From Bacteroidales bacterium (GTDB lineage Bacteria; Bacteroidota; Bacteroidia; Bacteroidales; P3), in NCBI GenBank assembly GCA_024685285.1, contig JAIKVZ010000046.1, forward strand, positions 1 through 50,968: a stretch of 50,968 nucleotides of DNA. Direction: 5' to 3'. Below the pieces are notes generated by a model that did not search any database, was not told the origin of the DNA, and saw only the letters and a program-made list of their open reading frames with translations. The position numbers were made by a program, and so were the translations under genes. Below, in pieces: positions 44,429-50,968 of the stretch (position 1 is the stretch's first letter; each line of letters starts with the position of its first letter).

Positions 44429-44478
44429 ATGAGTGATGAACGGTGAATTAATTCACTGTTCATCACTCATTTTTTTTT
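44429..44478 (+). terminator. Intrinsic terminator after kdd, long palindrome
   Basis: The left arm 44429-44449 and right arm 44450-44470 form a 21-bp stem with one G-U pair and essentially no loop (centre AATTAATT), followed by eight T (44471-44478). The arms are built from repeats of GTGATGA. It ends the ppdK-to-kdd run. Confidence 0.9.
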
Positions 44479-44485
44479 ATTCATT

Positions 44486-45043
44486 ATGATACAGTCCCGA
44501 GCCGATTACCACAATTATGTGCGAGCCGATATAGCCGCCTACGGTCTCAAACGGCTAAGTCTGCGCACGTGGCTGCAGGCCGACCACATACGTTTCCTGC
44601 TTCGGTTACGTCGCATAGAATACCTCGCCAACTGCCAACCTTGGCGACTGTTTTCGAGGGCGCTGCTCGTGGCTGTTAACCATAGGCTGGCGGTGAGGCT
44701 CGGTTTCACCATACCGCCCAACACCTTCGGCCCCGGACTTTGCATAGCCCATCGCGGCACCGTCATAGTTAATCCTGCCGTGCATGTGGGTTCCGGCTGT
44801 AAACTCCATGCCGACACAAACATAGGCGACTACAATGGCACCCCCGTCATAGGCAACGATGTCTATATTGGCCCGGGGGCAAAAATATTCGGAGCCATCA
44901 CAATAGGCGACAATGTGGCCATAGGTGCCAATGCCGTTGTCAACCGCTCATTTGGGTCCAACTGCACCATAGGCGGTATCCCGGCGCACGTTCTATCGGA
45001 CACCGGTGCTCGTGAGCGTGGCCTTTTCAATCGTGATAAATAA
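44486..45043 (+). CDS. Hexapeptide-repeat acetyltransferase (CysE/serine acetyltransferase-like)
   Basis: 185 residues. N-terminal helical part (residues 1-75), then a left-handed beta helix of hexapeptide repeats (LCIAHRGTVIVNPAVHVG, IGDYNGTPVIGNDVYIGPGA, ITIGDNVAIGANAVVNRSFG) and the closing IGGIPAHVLSD. The pattern matches serine O-acetyltransferase-like enzymes often found in surface-polysaccharide loci; true CysE has a longer N-terminal domain. The substrate is therefore open. It begins 8 bases after the T-run of the terminator; its own promoter is not evident. Confidence 0.8.
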   Translation: MIQSRADYHNYVRADIAAYGLKRLSLRTWLQADHIRFLLRLRRIEYLANCQPWRLFSRALLVAVNHRLAVRLGFTIPPNTFGPGLCIAHRGTVIVNPAVHVGSGCKLHADTNIGDYNGTPVIGNDVYIGPGAKIFGAITIGDNVAIGANAVVNRSFGSNCTIGGIPAHVLSDTGARERGLFNRDK

Positions 45044-45097
45044 CTGATTCTTAGGGTAAAGAATGTCTTTGGCCGCAAGAACATCGGAAATTTGTAG

Positions 45098-45166
45098 TTG
45101 GCCTCCGAAGTAGATCCGACCTTGACCCGACCTTAACCCGAACCTAACCTATCTATTAGTCTGATT
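45098..45166 (-). repeat. G-rich dispersed repeat, copy 5
   Basis: On the minus strand: GGTTAGGTTC, GGGTTAAGGTC, GGGTCAAGGTC, GGATCTACTTC, GGAGG, preceded by AATCAGACTAATAGATA, similar to the flank of copies 1 and 2. It lies between the convergent acetyltransferase and ygiQ genes. The remaining sequence of the gap (45044-45237) shows nothing else. Confidence 0.9.
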
Positions 45167-45237
45167 TTTAATTGGTTGTAAAACAGACCGCCACGGCATT
45201 GCCTCAGACGGTATAACCGCCTGTGTAGTAAGCATTT

Positions 45238-47073
45238 TCAGCGATTAATGGGTTTCGGCGGAAACAGCTTCGCAATATACCGCTCGTTGTGAGACTTGCG
45301 TAGCGACTGCACTATTGCCGGACGCAGTTCGCTCTTGTAATAGAAGAAGAGCTGGTTCTGCTCTCGTTTCTCGTCGGGGCGTGTGGCTACGTATACGGGC
45401 TGCAGGGTCTGTGGGTCAAGTCCGGTGTAGTACATCTCGGCCGAGAGGGTCATAGGGGTGGGGGTGAAGTCTTGAATTTGCTCCAAGCGGTAGCCCATGC
45501 GCTTCATCTGCACCGCAAGGTCGGCCATGTCTTGCAGGCGGCATCCCGGGTGGGAACTGATGAAGTAGGGTATTAGCTGGTAGCGGCGTCCTGCCTGGCG
45601 GCATATCTCGTCAAAACGGCGCTTTGTCTCAACGAAGAGTTCGAACTGTGGTTTGCGCATATATTTGAGCACCGTGGGCGAGGTGTGCTCCGGAGCCACT
45701 TTGAGACGTCCGCTGACGTGGTTTAGTACCACGTGGCGAAAGTAGTCCCATCCATGATTGTCTTCGGTGAACAGGTCGCACCTTATGCCGCTGCCTATGT
45801 AGACGTGCTTCACGCCTGGCACTGCACTTACCTTGCGGTAAAGGTCTATGAGGGGGCGATGGTCGGACTGTAGGTTGGGACACATGGCTGGATGTATGCA
45901 GCTATAGCGTTGGCAGCGGCGGCAGAGCTCGCGGTCGCGCCCTACCATATGGTACATATTGGCCGACGGGCCGCCGAGGTCGCTGATGGTTCCGTGGAAG
46001 TCGGCCGACCGGGCTATAGCGTTTACTTCGGCCATTATTGAGCGCTCGCTTCGCGATGCAATTTGCTTGCCTTGATGGGCTGATATGGTGCAGAAAGCGC
46101 AACCGCCGAAGCAGCCACGATGTATATTGACCGAGTTTTTTATCATCTCGAATGCCGGAACGGGGCCGCGCTTTTTGTACTTTGGGTGCGGCTGGCGCAT
46201 ATAGGGCAGGTCAAACGAGGCATCAATCTCGCTGGTGGTCATGGGTGGTTCTGGCGGGTTTATCACTACATAGTCCGACCCATGCTGCTGTACTAATGTG
46301 GCGCACTCAATCTTGTTGCTCTCGCGCTCCACAATGTTGATGTTCATGGCCTGCGAGCGTTTCGATTTTAGGCACTCTTCATATGAGTTTAGGTTTATGA
46401 CATCCTGACACATCGGGGCCTGATTGGTCATATAGGCAACCTGGGGCAGGGTGCGTAGTGCTTCGAGCCCCAGGCCACGGTTGAGGATGTCAGCCATCTT
46501 AAGCATAGTTCTCTCACCCATACCGTATACTAATAGGTCGGCTGGGCATGAGGCCAATATTGACGGGTGAAGGCTATCGTCCCAGTAGTCGTAGTGAGCC
46601 ACACGACGCATGGAGGCCTCTATGCCGCCGATGATTATGGGTACCTCGGGATAAAGTTGCCTGAGTATACGGGTGTAGACGCATGTGGCTCGGTCGGGTC
46701 TGAAACCATAGGCACCACCAGGGGTGTAGGCGTCGTCGTGACGCAATCGGCGTGCTGCTGTGTAGTGGTTGACCATGGAGTCCATTACACCTGCCGAGAC
46801 ACCGAAGAATAGGCGAGGGGTGCCAAACTTGCGAAAATCGCGCAGATCGTCACGCCAGTTGGGCTGTGCGATGATGGCCACACGATAGCCTGCGGCTTCG
46901 AGAACACGCCCGATTACGGCAGTGCCAAACGATGGATGGTCCACATAGGCATCGCCAGAAACCATCACCACGTCGACATAGTCCCAACCGAGGCGTTTCA
47001 CCTCGTCCAATGTTATAGGCAAGAATCCGGCCATCAATATAGATAACGAGCCTCGCGGCTCTATATTGTGCAC
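45238..47073 (-). CDS. YgiQ-family radical SAM protein
   Basis: 611 residues. N-terminal cobalamin-binding-like (UPF0313) region (LGWDYVDVVMVSGDAYVDHP, IGGIEASMRRVAHYDYWDD), then the radical SAM core with the 4Fe-4S motif CFGGCAFC in NIHRGCFGGCAFCTISAHQG. Further Cys appear in LCRRCQRYSCIHPAMCPN. The C-terminal part is PMTLSAEMYYTGLDP. The family is very common in anaerobes, and its reaction is not known. Last gene of the kamA-porQ-lplA-ygiQ run, 15 bases after lplA. Confidence 0.92.
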   Translation of the reverse strand: MHNIEPRGSLSILMAGFLPITLDEVKRLGWDYVDVVMVSGDAYVDHPSFGTAVIGRVLEAAGYRVAIIAQPNWRDDLRDFRKFGTPRLFFGVSAGVMDSMVNHYTAARRLRHDDAYTPGGAYGFRPDRATCVYTRILRQLYPEVPIIIGGIEASMRRVAHYDYWDDSLHPSILASCPADLLVYGMGERTMLKMADILNRGLGLEALRTLPQVAYMTNQAPMCQDVINLNSYEECLKSKRSQAMNINIVERESNKIECATLVQQHGSDYVVINPPEPPMTTSEIDASFDLPYMRQPHPKYKKRGPVPAFEMIKNSVNIHRGCFGGCAFCTISAHQGKQIASRSERSIMAEVNAIARSADFHGTISDLGGPSANMYHMVGRDRELCRRCQRYSCIHPAMCPNLQSDHRPLIDLYRKVSAVPGVKHVYIGSGIRCDLFTEDNHGWDYFRHVVLNHVSGRLKVAPEHTSPTVLKYMRKPQFELFVETKRRFDEICRQAGRRYQLIPYFISSHPGCRLQDMADLAVQMKRMGYRLEQIQDFTPTPMTLSAEMYYTGLDPQTLQPVYVATRPDEKREQNQLFFYYKSELRPAIVQSLRKSHNERYIAKLFPPKPINR

Positions 47074-47088
47074 TGGTTGAAAAAAACA

Positions 47089-48048
47089 TCAACAATAGAC
47101 CAGTCCTATGATGTCGCGCTCTATCTGTCCGTTGGCTTCAGGCATATGGTCTACCCTGGCACCACGTAGCAGTTGTTCGGCGTGGGCAATAGCATCAAGG
47201 TCGAGGGCGTCGGTGGCAATGCGCACATTTTCAATAACCCTATGGACATTGTCGATTTTGAGCGAGAGCTCTACCTCGCCCCATGCAAACTGCCCAGAAC
47301 GCTGGGCTTCGAAACTACGCCAAGGGTCATAGAGCCATTCTGGGCTGGCAAATTTGTTGCGCAGATGCTGCACCTCTGGCATAGCGGCCAAGTTGCTGAA
47401 CTCAAGTACATCGGCCGATTCACCATATATTTCCTCGAAGGCTGCAATTAAATGTGGCACAATGGTTTGTGTTGTAATTTCGGCATTAATGTCCGAGAGG
47501 TTCACCACACGGCTTTGCACCGACTGCACTCCGTGCTTGAGCAGTTTGGCTGGCTTAGGTTTAAGGTAGCGTTGCAGGTCGGTCATATTGCCTGCAATGA
47601 GCAAAGTGCCGTGGTGCAACTTATTGTGGCGGCCAACCGAGAAAGCGTTGCCCGAGAATTTGCGGCCATTGCATAGCATATCGTTGCGCCCACTCACCTC
47701 GGCTTCAAGGCCGAAATGTGCCAATGCGGCGGCTACAACGGCAAATTGGCGCTCGGTGCTGTATAGGTTGTGTGGAGCCACAAACGAGAAGTTGATGTTG
47801 CCGCCGTCATGGTAGACAGCGCCGCCGCCGGTGCCTCGACGCATAAGGTGACCGCCGTCGGCTTCGAGCCGCTCAAGGTTACACTCGGCAAAAGGGTTCT
47901 GGTTGCGTCCTATCACCACGGTGCGGTGATTACGCCATAAGTAGAGCGTCACCGTATCATGTACAGGCTGTGCCAGCAGGTAGTTTTCTACAGCTACGTT
48001 GAGATAAGGGTCGGTCTGGTCTGATACAACAATGTGCAGCATAGACAT
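47089..48048 (-). CDS. lplA: Lipoate-protein ligase A
   Basis: Activates lipoate with ATP and attaches it to acceptor proteins such as GcvH. 319 residues with the LplA fold: LYLWRNHRTVVIGRNQNPFAE, RRGTGGGAVYHDGGNINFSF (lipoyl-AMP loop), GRNDMLCNGRKFSGNAF and the lysine region HHGTLLIAG. A C-terminal accessory domain is present (FAWGEVELSLKIDNVHRVIE). 3 bases after porQ. GcvP elsewhere in the window is a likely user pathway through GcvH. Confidence 0.92.
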   Translation of the reverse strand: MSMLHIVVSDQTDPYLNVAVENYLLAQPVHDTVTLYLWRNHRTVVIGRNQNPFAECNLERLEADGGHLMRRGTGGGAVYHDGGNINFSFVAPHNLYSTERQFAVVAAALAHFGLEAEVSGRNDMLCNGRKFSGNAFSVGRHNKLHHGTLLIAGNMTDLQRYLKPKPAKLLKHGVQSVQSRVVNLSDINAEITTQTIVPHLIAAFEEIYGESADVLEFSNLAAMPEVQHLRNKFASPEWLYDPWRSFEAQRSGQFAWGEVELSLKIDNVHRVIENVRIATDALDLDAIAHAEQLLRGARVDHMPEANGQIERDIIGLVYC

Positions 48049-48051
48049 GAT

Positions 48052-49092
48052 TTAAAATTTGTAAACCAGCGATATGTGGTTTGGTGCTTGCGAGAGGTGG
48101 TAGTTGTTGCGGGCGTAGACAAATTCTATACGTTTGGCCCTGAATCCTATGCCGAATGAAAATGCGCTGAGGTTGAAGGCTTCAATACTACGCATTTCGC
48201 GAGCTTGGCGATAGCTGTAACCTAAGTCGACAAAGAACATTTTGCCGATGTATACCTCGGCTCCCACATCGATATGCCGTCCGATATTGTCGAGCACTTG
48301 GGTAAGCACTCCTGGACTGTTAATCTCGCCGGTGAAAGGGTCGCGTATTGTGGTTGGCTCCAGTGGGTCTTCATAGGCAATCTGCCAGTGCTGCAAGTGG
48401 CGTGCGGCGGCGAACAGCCTGAAAGGTGCACGTAGCATCTTGTACGAGACGGCCGCTGTCAACTCGAATGGGATTTTTTGAGGCTCCACTCCCATGGTGA
48501 CCACCTGGGTTCCGATGTTGCGGGCCAGTGCGGTTGCCGACAGGCGACCCTCGGCGGCGGTGTAGGTAGCGGCCACGTCAAAAGCTATCGTAAACGCCGT
48601 GTAGCTCTCATATTGCGATAACACTGGCTTGAAGGTGGCTCCAAAGGAGAATGCCGAGTCGACCTTGAGCCCCCACCCAATGCCCAACTGGTAGTCGGCG
48701 GCGCCAAATGTGCCCTCCCAATGCTCCTGCTCATCGTATGATGTGAAGCGGCCATAGGAGTTGAAACGCAGCGAAACGAGAAATGTACCGAACCGTTTGC
48801 TGTCGAGCGCATAGGCCACCGAGCCGAAACTACCACCACTTAGCATGGCGGTATAGTTCAGAGCCATGCGCCGGGTATCGTTGGGACTTATGAGCGATGG
48901 GTTGTCGAGTCCGGCGTTTATGCCGCCCCCCTGCATGGAGATAAAGTCCATACCAAGTCCTGCGGTACGCGCCGAGGTGGGCATATCGAGTACTGCCATG
49001 GTTGTCATTCCCGCCAGTTGGGCGTAGGAAGGTAAAAAGTAAAAACTAAAAACTAAAAGGATAATGGCACGAATTCTTTTCATGGATCTCAT
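48052..49092 (-). CDS. porQ: Type IX secretion system protein PorQ
   Basis: 346-residue outer-membrane beta-barrel. The mature N terminus carries the PorV/PorQ-type signature (AVLDMPTSARTAGLGMDFIS, GLDNPSLISPNDTRRMALNY). Barrel strands follow to an end close to Phe (NHISLVYKF), typical of outer-membrane proteins. In T9SS, PorQ is a PorV-like barrel in the attachment complex at the surface. The signal peptide is MKRIRAIILLVFSFYFLPSYAQ in two pieces: basic start plus the hydrophobic stretch LLVFSFYFLPS, which is encoded by an inverted-repeat arm. ATGs at 49092 and 49083 are both possible starts. Confidence 0.88.
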   Translation of the reverse strand: MRSMKRIRAIILLVFSFYFLPSYAQLAGMTTMAVLDMPTSARTAGLGMDFISMQGGGINAGLDNPSLISPNDTRRMALNYTAMLSGGSFGSVAYALDSKRFGTFLVSLRFNSYGRFTSYDEQEHWEGTFGAADYQLGIGWGLKVDSAFSFGATFKPVLSQYESYTAFTIAFDVAATYTAAEGRLSATALARNIGTQVVTMGVEPQKIPFELTAAVSYKMLRAPFRLFAAARHLQHWQIAYEDPLEPTTIRDPFTGEINSPGVLTQVLDNIGRHIDVGAEVYIGKMFFVDLGYSYRQAREMRSIEAFNLSAFSFGIGFRAKRIEFVYARNNYHLSQAPNHISLVYKF

Positions 49093-49118
49093 TTAGTTTT
49101 TAGTTTTTACCTTTTTCG
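49029..49118 (-). repeat. Short-unit inverted repeat around the porQ start
   Basis: The arm at 49029-49060 (plus-strand GTAAAAACTAAAAACTAAA) is complementary to the arm at 49092-49118 (TTTAGTTTTTAGTTTTTAC). The loop of about 30 bases contains the porQ start codons. On the minus strand the inner arm encodes the hydrophobic core of the PorQ signal peptide, and the other arm is the 5' leader after the kamA stop. Units are AAAAACT. Confidence 0.85.
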
Positions 49119-49128
49119 ATGGATTGGT

Positions 49129-50379
49129 TTAGTTCTTCTTGTTTCTTTCGTGGCGCATGAGGTGGCTGGGCTCGAGGGCCATACGGTCGGTCTCCAGCAG
49201 ACTGGCTACGCCTTCGTCCACGCGGCGCTTGGCCTGGCAGGCTTCGCAGTGGCATTCCTCGTGATATTCGCGCGGCTCGGTGTAGGTGGTGATGACACCC
49301 TCGAAGTTGCGCAGGATGACCTTGTCGGGGCTTTGAGAGATGACATATTGGGGCATGACGGGCGTTTTGCCGCCACCGCCGGGGGCATCTACCACAAAGG
49401 TGGGCACAGCGTAGCCGCTGGTATGTCCACGCAGGTTCTCGATAATCTCTATACCCTTGCTCACCGGAGTGCGGAAGTGCTCCAGACCCATACTCAAGTC
49501 GCACTGATAGATATAGTACGGACGTACGCGGTTGCGCACCAGCTCGTGCATAAGTTTCTTCATCACGTGCACACAGTCGTTCACGCCGCGCAGCAGCACG
49601 GTCTGGTTGCCAAGGGGTATACCGGCGTTGGCCAGACGGGCCAGAGCCTGCTCGGCCTCGGGGGTGAACTCGTTGGGGTGGTTGAAGTGGGTGTTGAGCC
49701 AGATGGGATGGTATTTCTTCAACATCTCGCACAGTTCGGGAGTAATACGCTGGGGGCATACCACCGGTGTGCGGCTGCCAAGGCGCACAATCTCCACGTG
49801 TGGAATCTTGCGCAGACGCTGGATGATGTACTCCAGCTTCTGGTCGCTCACCATCAGACAGTCGCCGCCGCTGAGCAGCACGTCGCGCACCTGAGGTGTT
49901 TTCTCAATGTAGGCCAGGCACTTCTCTATGCGCTCGCTGGGGCTCTCGTCGTCTTTCTGACCGGCAAAACGGCGTCGGGTGCAGTGGCGGCAGTACATCG
50001 AGCACATGTCGGTGATGAGGAACAGCACACGGTCCGGATAGCGGTGGGTCAATCCGGGAGCGGGCGAATCCTCGTCCTCGTGCAGCGGGTCGTTCAAATC
50101 GGCCGGGGCTATATTGCACTCCTCGCCGGCGGGGATGGCTTGGCGGCGAATGGGGTCGTACGGGTCGTTGGGGTCGATGAGGCTCAGGTAGTAGGGCGTG
50201 ATGGCCATACGGAACTTGGCCAAAGCCTTCTTGATGCCCTCGGCCTCCTCAGGGGCGAAGGTGAAATACTTGCTCAGCTGCTCATAGGTCTCAATGCGGT
50301 TCTTCACCTGCCATTTCCAGTCGTTCCACTCGGCGTCGCTAACGGTGGGGAACAATTCTTTTCTGCGATTGACTTTCAT
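49129..50379 (-). CDS. kamA: L-lysine 2,3-aminomutase
   Basis: Radical SAM, PLP and zinc enzyme that converts L-lysine to L-beta-lysine, the first step of lysine fermentation. 416 residues, colinear with the clostridial enzyme. The 4Fe-4S cysteines are 126, 130 and 133 (CSMYCRHC), the PLP lysine is Lys338 in DAPGGGGKTP, the lysine-binding acids are Asp294 (YQCD) and Asp331 (VVDAP), and the zinc-type cysteines are 269, 376, 378 and 381 (CHCEAC). All substrate residues are kept, so it is a true lysine mutase and not an EpmB-type relative. Own promoter at 50461-50468. PorQ follows after 36 bases. Confidence 0.95.
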   Translation of the reverse strand: MKVNRRKELFPTVSDAEWNDWKWQVKNRIETYEQLSKYFTFAPEEAEGIKKALAKFRMAITPYYLSLIDPNDPYDPIRRQAIPAGEECNIAPADLNDPLHEDEDSPAPGLTHRYPDRVLFLITDMCSMYCRHCTRRRFAGQKDDESPSERIEKCLAYIEKTPQVRDVLLSGGDCLMVSDQKLEYIIQRLRKIPHVEIVRLGSRTPVVCPQRITPELCEMLKKYHPIWLNTHFNHPNEFTPEAEQALARLANAGIPLGNQTVLLRGVNDCVHVMKKLMHELVRNRVRPYYIYQCDLSMGLEHFRTPVSKGIEIIENLRGHTSGYAVPTFVVDAPGGGGKTPVMPQYVISQSPDKVILRNFEGVITTYTEPREYHEECHCEACQAKRRVDEGVASLLETDRMALEPSHLMRHERNKKN

Positions 50380-50460
50380 ATTTTAAAGTTTTTCCTTATT
50401 GTTTATTATTCAACAACATAACACCATTTGCAGACATAAAAGCCTGCAATATAGGTTCTG

Positions 50461-50468
50461 CAAAGATA
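50461..50468 (-). promoter_or_regulatory. Promoter -7 box of the kamA operon
   Basis: The minus strand reads TATCTTTG followed by CAGAACC, about 81 bases before the kamA ATG, so the leader is long for this window. A T-rich stretch lies upstream. Confidence 0.7.
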
Positions 50469-50548
50469 CAAAAAAAGCCCGAACAAACAAAAATTTTTTA
50501 TTGGTATCTATTATAAATTATTCAAATTGGATTAAAAAGTGCAACAAA

Positions 50549-50617
50549 CTGCAACGATTCTTCAGATTCGGGGCTTTTGCGAAAAATATCGTTGCAGTTT
50601 TAGTTTTTTCGTTGCAG
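50549..50617 (+). promoter_or_regulatory. Possible operator sites: three CGTTGCAG/CTGCAACG boxes
   Basis: CTGCAACGA at 50549-50557 is inverted relative to TCGTTGCAG at 50589-50597 and 50609-50617. The two direct copies are spaced exactly 20 bases, two helical turns, and end about 28 bases before the -7 box at 50645. Between the divergent kamA and ncRNA promoters, they could bind a regulator of either. No regulator is identified. The rest of the gap 50469-50640 shows no gene. Confidence 0.45.
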
Positions 50618-50644
50618 TCGCTTGCCCGGTCCGGAAAAATTTCG

Positions 50645-50652
50645 TAACTTTG
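50645..50652 (+). promoter_or_regulatory. Promoter -7 box of the orphan structured RNA
   Basis: TAACTTTG followed by CAGCAG, with TTG (about 50622-50624) 20 bases upstream as the -33 element. The spacing is standard for Bacteroidetes, so transcription should begin near 50657. Confidence 0.65.
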
Positions 50653-50656
50653 CAGC

Positions 50657-50880
50657 AGTCATTCCCGTGAAAGCGGGAGGATTAGTCGCCCGGCAATCAA
50701 GCCGGATCACCCGCGCACTTTGGAAGAAAACGGGTCAGAAGTCGGGTTAGAGGTCTGCCACAGGATGGCACACCGAGTTGTCCCCGATAGCGACGAAAAC
50801 AGTGCAGCGCGCAAGCTCTGCATCAAACCAGTGGGGCGGCTCGCTGTCGCTCGCCGCCCCCAAGGGACTAAATCTTAATC
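50657..50880 (+). ncRNA. Candidate structured non-coding RNA, family not identified
   Basis: No protein frame is supported here. Pairings visible by eye are: TCCCG/CGGGA (50663-50667 with 50674-50678); a closing stem GATTAGTC (50680-50687) with GACTAAATC (50866-50874, one bulged A); and inside it CCGGC/GCCGG (50690-50705), ACCCG/CGGGT (50709-50735), and TCGGG/CCCGA (50742-50787) enclosing TGCCA/TGGCA. TGCAG/CTGCA (50803-50822) and an 8-bp GGGGCGGC/GCCGCCCC (50833-50860) complete the set. It has its own promoter and the gene to its right is antisense, which argues against a riboswitch for a plus-strand gene. It lacks the marks of tmRNA, SRP RNA or RNase P. A 6S-type or Bacteroidales-1 RNA is a possibility that I cannot confirm. 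Confidence 0.55.
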
Positions 50881-50914
50881 AGACTTTTCAGAATATTCCG
50901 AATACCCCGAAACC

Positions 50915-50968
50915 CTACCTCACCACCGCGACCTTGCGGGCTGTGTGGTTGCCTATCTTGGCCATATA
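50915..50968 (-). CDS. C-terminal end of a T9SS-sorted protein (partial)
   Basis: The last 17 residues and stop of a gene entering from the right: YMAKIGNHTARKVAVVR. This matches the final strands of the type A C-terminal sorting domain of type IX secretion (pattern Y-x-V-K-x-G plus K-V-x-V-x). The gene product is therefore probably an exported, surface-attached or secreted protein; nothing else can be said. The gap to the structured RNA is about 35 bases. Confidence 0.7.
   Translation of the reverse strand, partial: YMAKIGNHTARKVAVVR

Noticed and set aside
43315-44466. Minus-strand open frame of 383 codons opposite kdd
   Set aside because: Mirror of a clear Kdd gene; it even reads through the terminator palindrome, which is not plausible for a gene.
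49150-50421. Plus-strand open frame of 423 codons opposite kamA
   Set aside because: KamA has all catalytic residues on the other strand; the plus-strand protein has no recognisable motif.
50657-50880. Cobalamin riboswitch
   Set aside because: Only fragments resemble the core, the conserved 3' box is interrupted by inserted bases, and no plus-strand gene follows before an antisense gene.

Overview
The window looks like a chromosome segment of an anaerobic Bacteroidota, most likely of the order Bacteroidales. Three things point there: promoters of the Bacteroidetes type (-7 box TAnnTTTG, usually TATCTTTG, often with weak or no Shine-Dalgarno), type IX secretion genes (porX, porQ) with C-terminal sorting-domain proteins, and lysine-fermentation enzymes (KamA, Kdd). 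No rRNA, tRNA, CRISPR array, transposase or phage gene was recognised. Almost all of it reads as stable core genome; the left edge holds a broken gene.

Layout. 1-0.9 kb: a truncated DUF1016 (YhcG-like) nuclease joined to unrelated sequence. 1.1-8.7 kb (minus): cca and a YwqK-like lipoprotein, crt-hbd, porX, typA. 8.7-12.7 kb (plus): nfo, a DUF2461 gene, RNase P RNA (rnpB), and a DUF4810-DUF799 lipoprotein pair. 12.9-21.7 kb (minus): a tightly overlapped seven-gene run topA - glycosyltransferase - outer-membrane protein - coaD - recG - acetyltransferase - mltG, then a TPR gene to 23.1 kb. 23.2-30.3 kb (plus): dnaB, a His/Thr/Asn-rich secreted protein, a nucleoside phosphorylase, PPi-type phosphofructokinase, an EnvC-like protein and an LpxH-like hydrolase. 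30.3-34.3 kb (minus): a HAD phosphatase, a BASS transporter and purine nucleoside phosphorylase, then the bifunctional nuclease and rdgB. 34.4-44.5 kb (plus): ppdK, pckA, a BspA-like leucine-rich-repeat protein, gcvP and kdd, ending at a strong terminator, then a hexapeptide acetyltransferase. 45.2-50.4 kb (minus): kamA-porQ-lplA-ygiQ. The right edge holds an apparent orphan structured RNA and the last residues of a T9SS-type protein.

How the genes fit together. KamA and Kdd are steps of lysine fermentation, and Crt and Hbd fit the downstream crotonyl/butyryl-CoA part, but they are scattered over 47 kb. PPDK, a PPi-signature PFK and PckA suggest pyrophosphate-linked central metabolism. PorX and PorQ belong to the type IX secretion machinery, and two proteins here carry its sorting signal.

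Most unusual features: (1) a dispersed, strand-asymmetric G-rich repeat built of about 11-bp units around GGGTTAAGGTC, five copies, each just 3' of a gene; (2) short-unit inverted repeats that encode the signal peptides of EnvC and PorQ; (3) a promoter-driven, multi-hairpin RNA of about 220 nt at 50.66-50.88 kb that I could not assign to a family; (4) a pair of competing palindromes between ppdK and pckA. No defence island or other clearly new multi-gene system was found.
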